Assembly (NCBI GenBank): GCA_900545305.1
Contig: UQYD01000018.1
Coordinates: forward strand, 1 to 33,578
Reading direction: 5' to 3'
DNA length: 33,578 nucleotides
DNA from: an uncultured Eubacterium sp.
Lineage (GTDB): Bacteria; Bacillota; Clostridia; Lachnospirales; CAG-274
A program made the position numbers and the translations under genes. The notes under the pieces are model-generated. The model was not told the origin of the DNA and did not search any database. It was given only the letters and a program-made list of their open reading frames with translations. Below are positions 30,789 to 33,578 of this stretch, piece by piece (position 1 is the first letter of the stretch; the number at the start of each line of letters is the position of its first letter).

Positions 30789-33578
30789 TTAACTATTTCT
30801 TTCTAACCATTCCTTGTATTCGTATTCGCTCATAAGAACCTCTCTGCCCTTTGTTCCTCCATTATCAGGACCAACAATACCTCTTTCTTCAAGGTCTTCT
30901 ATAATGTTAGCAGCTCTGTTATATCCAATTTTGAATTTACGCTGTAAACCACTTATAGATGCTTTCTTACTGTGAACAAGGAAACCTATAGCCTGTTTTG
31001 TAAGCTCGTCTTCGCCATCACCTGAACCACCTGAAACAGTAACTCCGTCTGAAGACGAAGATTCAAGTTGCTTTATAATTTCTTGGTCATAATGAGATTC
31101 ATCCACTCTAATATAATCTACAATCTTTTCAACTTCATCATCAGATACAAAAGCACCCTGTATTCTAAGAGGCTTGTCCATAGAAACTGAACGGAAAAGC
31201 ATATCACCTCGACCTAAAAGTTTTTCAGCACCAGAACAGTCAAGAATTGTTCTTGAGTCTACAGGAGAAGAAACCTTAAAGGCTATTCTTGAAGGAATAT
31301 TTGCTTTAATAAGACCAGTAATGACGTTTACAGAAGGTCTCTGTGTTGCAACTATAAGATAGATACCTGCTGCTCTTGCAAGCTGTGTAAGACGCACAAT
31401 AGAATCTTCTACCTCTTTCTTTGCAACCATCATTAAGTCAGCCAACTCGTCAATAATAATAACAATCTGTGGCAATCTATCTTCTTTAGCAACATTCTTG
31501 TTGTATGCCTCCAACTTTCTTGAACCAGTTGACGCAAACAAGTCGTATCTTCTCATCATTTCCCTAACAGCCCAGTTTAAAGCTCCTGCTGCCTTGTGTG
31601 GGTCAGTAACAACCGGAATAAGCAAGTGTGGTATACCATTGTAAACACTTAATTCTACTACCTTTGGGTCTACCAATATAAGTCTTACTTCATCAGGAGA
31701 ATACTTATACAACATACTTGTAATAATTGTGTTTACACATACAGACTTACCTGAACCAGTAGCACCGGCAATAAGTAAATGTGGCATTTTAGAAATATCT
31801 GAAACTACAATATTTCCGGCAATATCCTTACCCATACCAAAGGCTATTTTACCGTCATAACTGTTAAATTTCTCTGTCTGTAAAATTTCTCTGAAAAATA
31901 CATTTGAAATTTTATCATTAGGTATTTCAATACCTACAGCACTCATACCAGGAATAGGTGCTTCAATTCTTATACTCTTTGCTGCAAGAGCAAGAGCAAT
32001 ATCATCGGCAAGACCCTCTATTTTGTTTACTCTTACACCAACTGGAGGTGTAAGTTCAAATCTTGTTACAGCAGGACCTTGGCTTATATTATTTACCTTT
32101 GCTTCAACCCCAAATATTGCTAAAGTTTCTTCCAACTTCTTAACCTTACGCATTTTTTCTTCTCTTGATGTAAAACTGCTGTTTTCATCAGGATTTTTTG
32201 CAAGGAATTCAATTTTAGGATACTGGTAAGGAATTGTAACAGCCTCAGCTTGGTTTGTTAATTTAGATACCTTCTTTTCTTCCTCAGCCTCTATAAATTC
32301 CGGTTCACTATAGCTAAAATTCTTTCCGGCAAGACTGGTTTCATTTTTGCTATCACCACTTTTGAAAATACTTTCAGTAAACATTGACCTTGGAACAGAA
32401 CTCTTTTCTTCTACTTCATCAGAAATATTTTCTTCTACGTTTTCTGACTCATTAAATATCTTAGGTTCTTTTTCTTCAATATTATTTGATAAAATAGCAT
32501 CTTCACTACTTCTAATAGGGTCTGCGAAATTAATGGCTTCTTTATCATCAATAGCATCATTTGCATTATCGTCACTTATAATCTGTATACTAGGCTTATT
32601 TATTGACTTTAAAGCATCTAATGCAATTTTTTCTGTATCTAAATCAGGATTTTCCTCAATAGGAGTAATTTCTAAAACACCTGAAGAAATGCCACCGTTG
32701 TTTTCTTCAACTGCACTATGCTGAATATCTGCATAATCATTTTGTGGTTCAGAGCTAAAGCCAAAATCAATATTATTTTCAGGTTGTTCTGAAAAACTTT
32801 GTACATTGTCATAAGTCTGCTCTTTTTCCTCTGTTTTTGGATTATCCCACATAAATATATCCCCAGCACCTTTTATTTCCTCTTTAAGGCTTGGAATATC
32901 TGCATCTATTTGAGATGTATCAGCACTTTGAACATTTTCGCTTTCCTCTGATTTTTCATCAGACTTTTCACTATACTTGTCAAGTTCAGTTTGTATACCA
33001 TTTAAGATCTTTGATACGTACTGCTTTTCTTCTCCTCTAGCAATGGCTTCTTGTGCCTGCTTTACCCTTTCACGAAGTCTAGGTATACTTTCGTCAAACT
33101 CTCTAGGTCTATGAAGATAATTATATCTTTGGTTTACAACATCACAGTTATCTAATTCCAATTCTTCATTATGTTCTTCATTCTTGTTATACTCTCCTAT
33201 TTCAAAAGTAACAACCGGAGGAACATACTTTTCCTCTTTTTCCTGAACCGGTTCTCGTCTTTTAAATAAACCTAAAAAGCCACCTTTTCTTTTAACACTT
33301 TTTCTAGTATCTCTTTCTTCTTCAACTTCATCAGAAGCGTCTTCTTCAACTTCTGAACTCCCATCATCTTTTTTGTTTTCTGTTTTTTCTTTTGTATCGT
33401 CTTCATCTTCTACTTTTTCAGATACAGCTTTTTCATCTTCTCTTATAGCTTTTAATTCGTAATATTCTTCTTCATAATCGTTATTTTCACGAACACCATC
33501 TATAAATTCTCCTATACCATTTAAGAATTCCATTATAGACTTGCCTGTTGCCATAATAAAAAGCATTACAAGGATAGC
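30789..33578 (-). CDS. ftsK: FtsK/SpoIIIE DNA translocase (5' end beyond the window)
   Basis: The frame is open to the window edge and reads AILVMLFIMATGKS there, the end of the last N-terminal membrane helix, so the start lies outside. A ~400-residue acidic linker (with a basic patch RKSVKRKGGFLGLFKRRE) follows. Then the motor begins near 'YPKIEFLAKNPDENSS', with Walker A GATGSGKSV and Walker B IVIIIDELADLM, and the C-terminal gamma winged helix ('DELTKQAIGFLVHSKKASISGLQRKFKIGYNRAANIIEDLE'). It pumps DNA at the division or sporulation septum; the gamma domain reads polar DNA sites and in FtsK contacts XerD. FtsK and SpoIIIE cannot be separated on this evidence. It is directly upstream of the fhs promoter with no visible terminator between. 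Confidence 0.95.
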   Translation of the reverse strand, partial: AILVMLFIMATGKSIMEFLNGIGEFIDGVRENNDYEEEYYELKAIREDEKAVSEKVEDEDDTKEKTENKKDDGSSEVEEDASDEVEEERDTRKSVKRKGGFLGLFKRREPVQEKEEKYVPPVVTFEIGEYNKNEEHNEELELDNCDVVNQRYNYLHRPREFDESIPRLRERVKQAQEAIARGEEKQYVSKILNGIQTELDKYSEKSDEKSEESENVQSADTSQIDADIPSLKEEIKGAGDIFMWDNPKTEEKEQTYDNVQSFSEQPENNIDFGFSSEPQNDYADIQHSAVEENNGGISSGVLEITPIEENPDLDTEKIALDALKSINKPSIQIISDDNANDAIDDKEAINFADPIRSSEDAILSNNIEEKEPKIFNESENVEENISDEVEEKSSVPRSMFTESIFKSGDSKNETSLAGKNFSYSEPEFIEAEEEKKVSKLTNQAEAVTIPYQYPKIEFLAKNPDENSSFTSREEKMRKVKKLEETLAIFGVEAKVNNISQGPAVTRFELTPPVGVRVNKIEGLADDIALALAAKSIRIEAPIPGMSAVGIEIPNDKISNVFFREILQTEKFNSYDGKIAFGMGKDIAGNIVVSDISKMPHLLIAGATGSGKSVCVNTIITSMLYKYSPDEVRLILVDPKVVELSVYNGIPHLLIPVVTDPHKAAGALNWAVREMMRRYDLFASTGSRKLEAYNKNVAKEDRLPQIVIIIDELADLMMVAKKEVEDSIVRLTQLARAAGIYLIVATQRPSVNVITGLIKANIPSRIAFKVSSPVDSRTILDCSGAEKLLGRGDMLFRSVSMDKPLRIQGAFVSDDEVEKIVDYIRVDESHYDQEIIKQLESSSSDGVTVSGGSGDGEDELTKQAIGFLVHSKKASISGLQRKFKIGYNRAANIIEDLEERGIVGPDNGGTKGREVLMSEYEYKEWLERNS

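Noticed and set aside
1..33578. CRISPR array, tRNA/rRNA genes or complete insertion sequences
   Set aside because: No regularly spaced repeats, cloverleaf, rRNA core sequence or transposase was recognised on either strand.

Overview
The window is AT-rich and looks like a chromosomal segment of a low-GC Firmicute of the class Clostridia, probably Lachnospiraceae or a close relative. The signs are strong AGGAGG-type ribosome binding sites, TTGACA/TATAAT promoters, a SAM-I riboswitch before metK, formate-THF ligase, and DUF6485- and DUF5050-type proteins. No species call is possible from sequence alone. No rRNA, tRNA, CRISPR array or intact insertion sequence was seen. All family calls come from reading motifs; no database search was run.

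Layout. Bases 1-632 hold two gene fragments fused head to tail: an ABC-transporter ATPase N-terminus and the last quarter of glutamine-dependent NAD synthetase. Next come ddl and murI (peptidoglycan precursors), then a convergent minus-strand operon (4848-2630) of a flavin/ferredoxin protein, a zinc-type macrodomain and a class M sirtuin, with a divergent HxlR regulator. A LysR / MATE efflux / aldo-keto reductase block follows (5408-8695). Its two ends carry near-identical hairpins. Then come a dicarboxylate/amino-acid symporter translationally overlapped with an RmlD-like reductase, a secreted DUF2334 deacetylase-like protein with a Nudix hydrolase, a startless phage tape-measure remnant and a zinc-ribbon protein.

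Bases 15.9-20.6 kb are the str operon on the minus strand (rpsL-rpsG-fusA-tuf), with a structured rpsL-rpsG spacer and a separate tuf promoter. Back to back with it is metK under a SAM-I riboswitch. Minus-strand genes for a DNA glycosylase, a DUF6485 protein, a GNAT enzyme and a 53-residue membrane protein follow, then a small membrane protein, ychF and a 60-residue membrane protein. The plus-strand pair nudF/xerD-like is next. Its recombinase has lost its catalytic residues and C-terminus. The window ends with folD, a DUF5050 membrane protein and fhs (one-carbon metabolism), and an ftsK/spoIIIE gene cut by the window edge.

Most notable signals: (1) a sirtuin-macrodomain ADP-ribosylation operon paired with a flavin/Fe-S protein rather than the lipoyl-carrier genes; (2) a catalytically dead, truncated XerD in the usual xerD neighbourhood; (3) a 77-nt three-hairpin intergenic repeat, one copy abutting the tuf stop and one just after folD, with a compensatory base-pair change; (4) the ABC/NadE chimeric junction.
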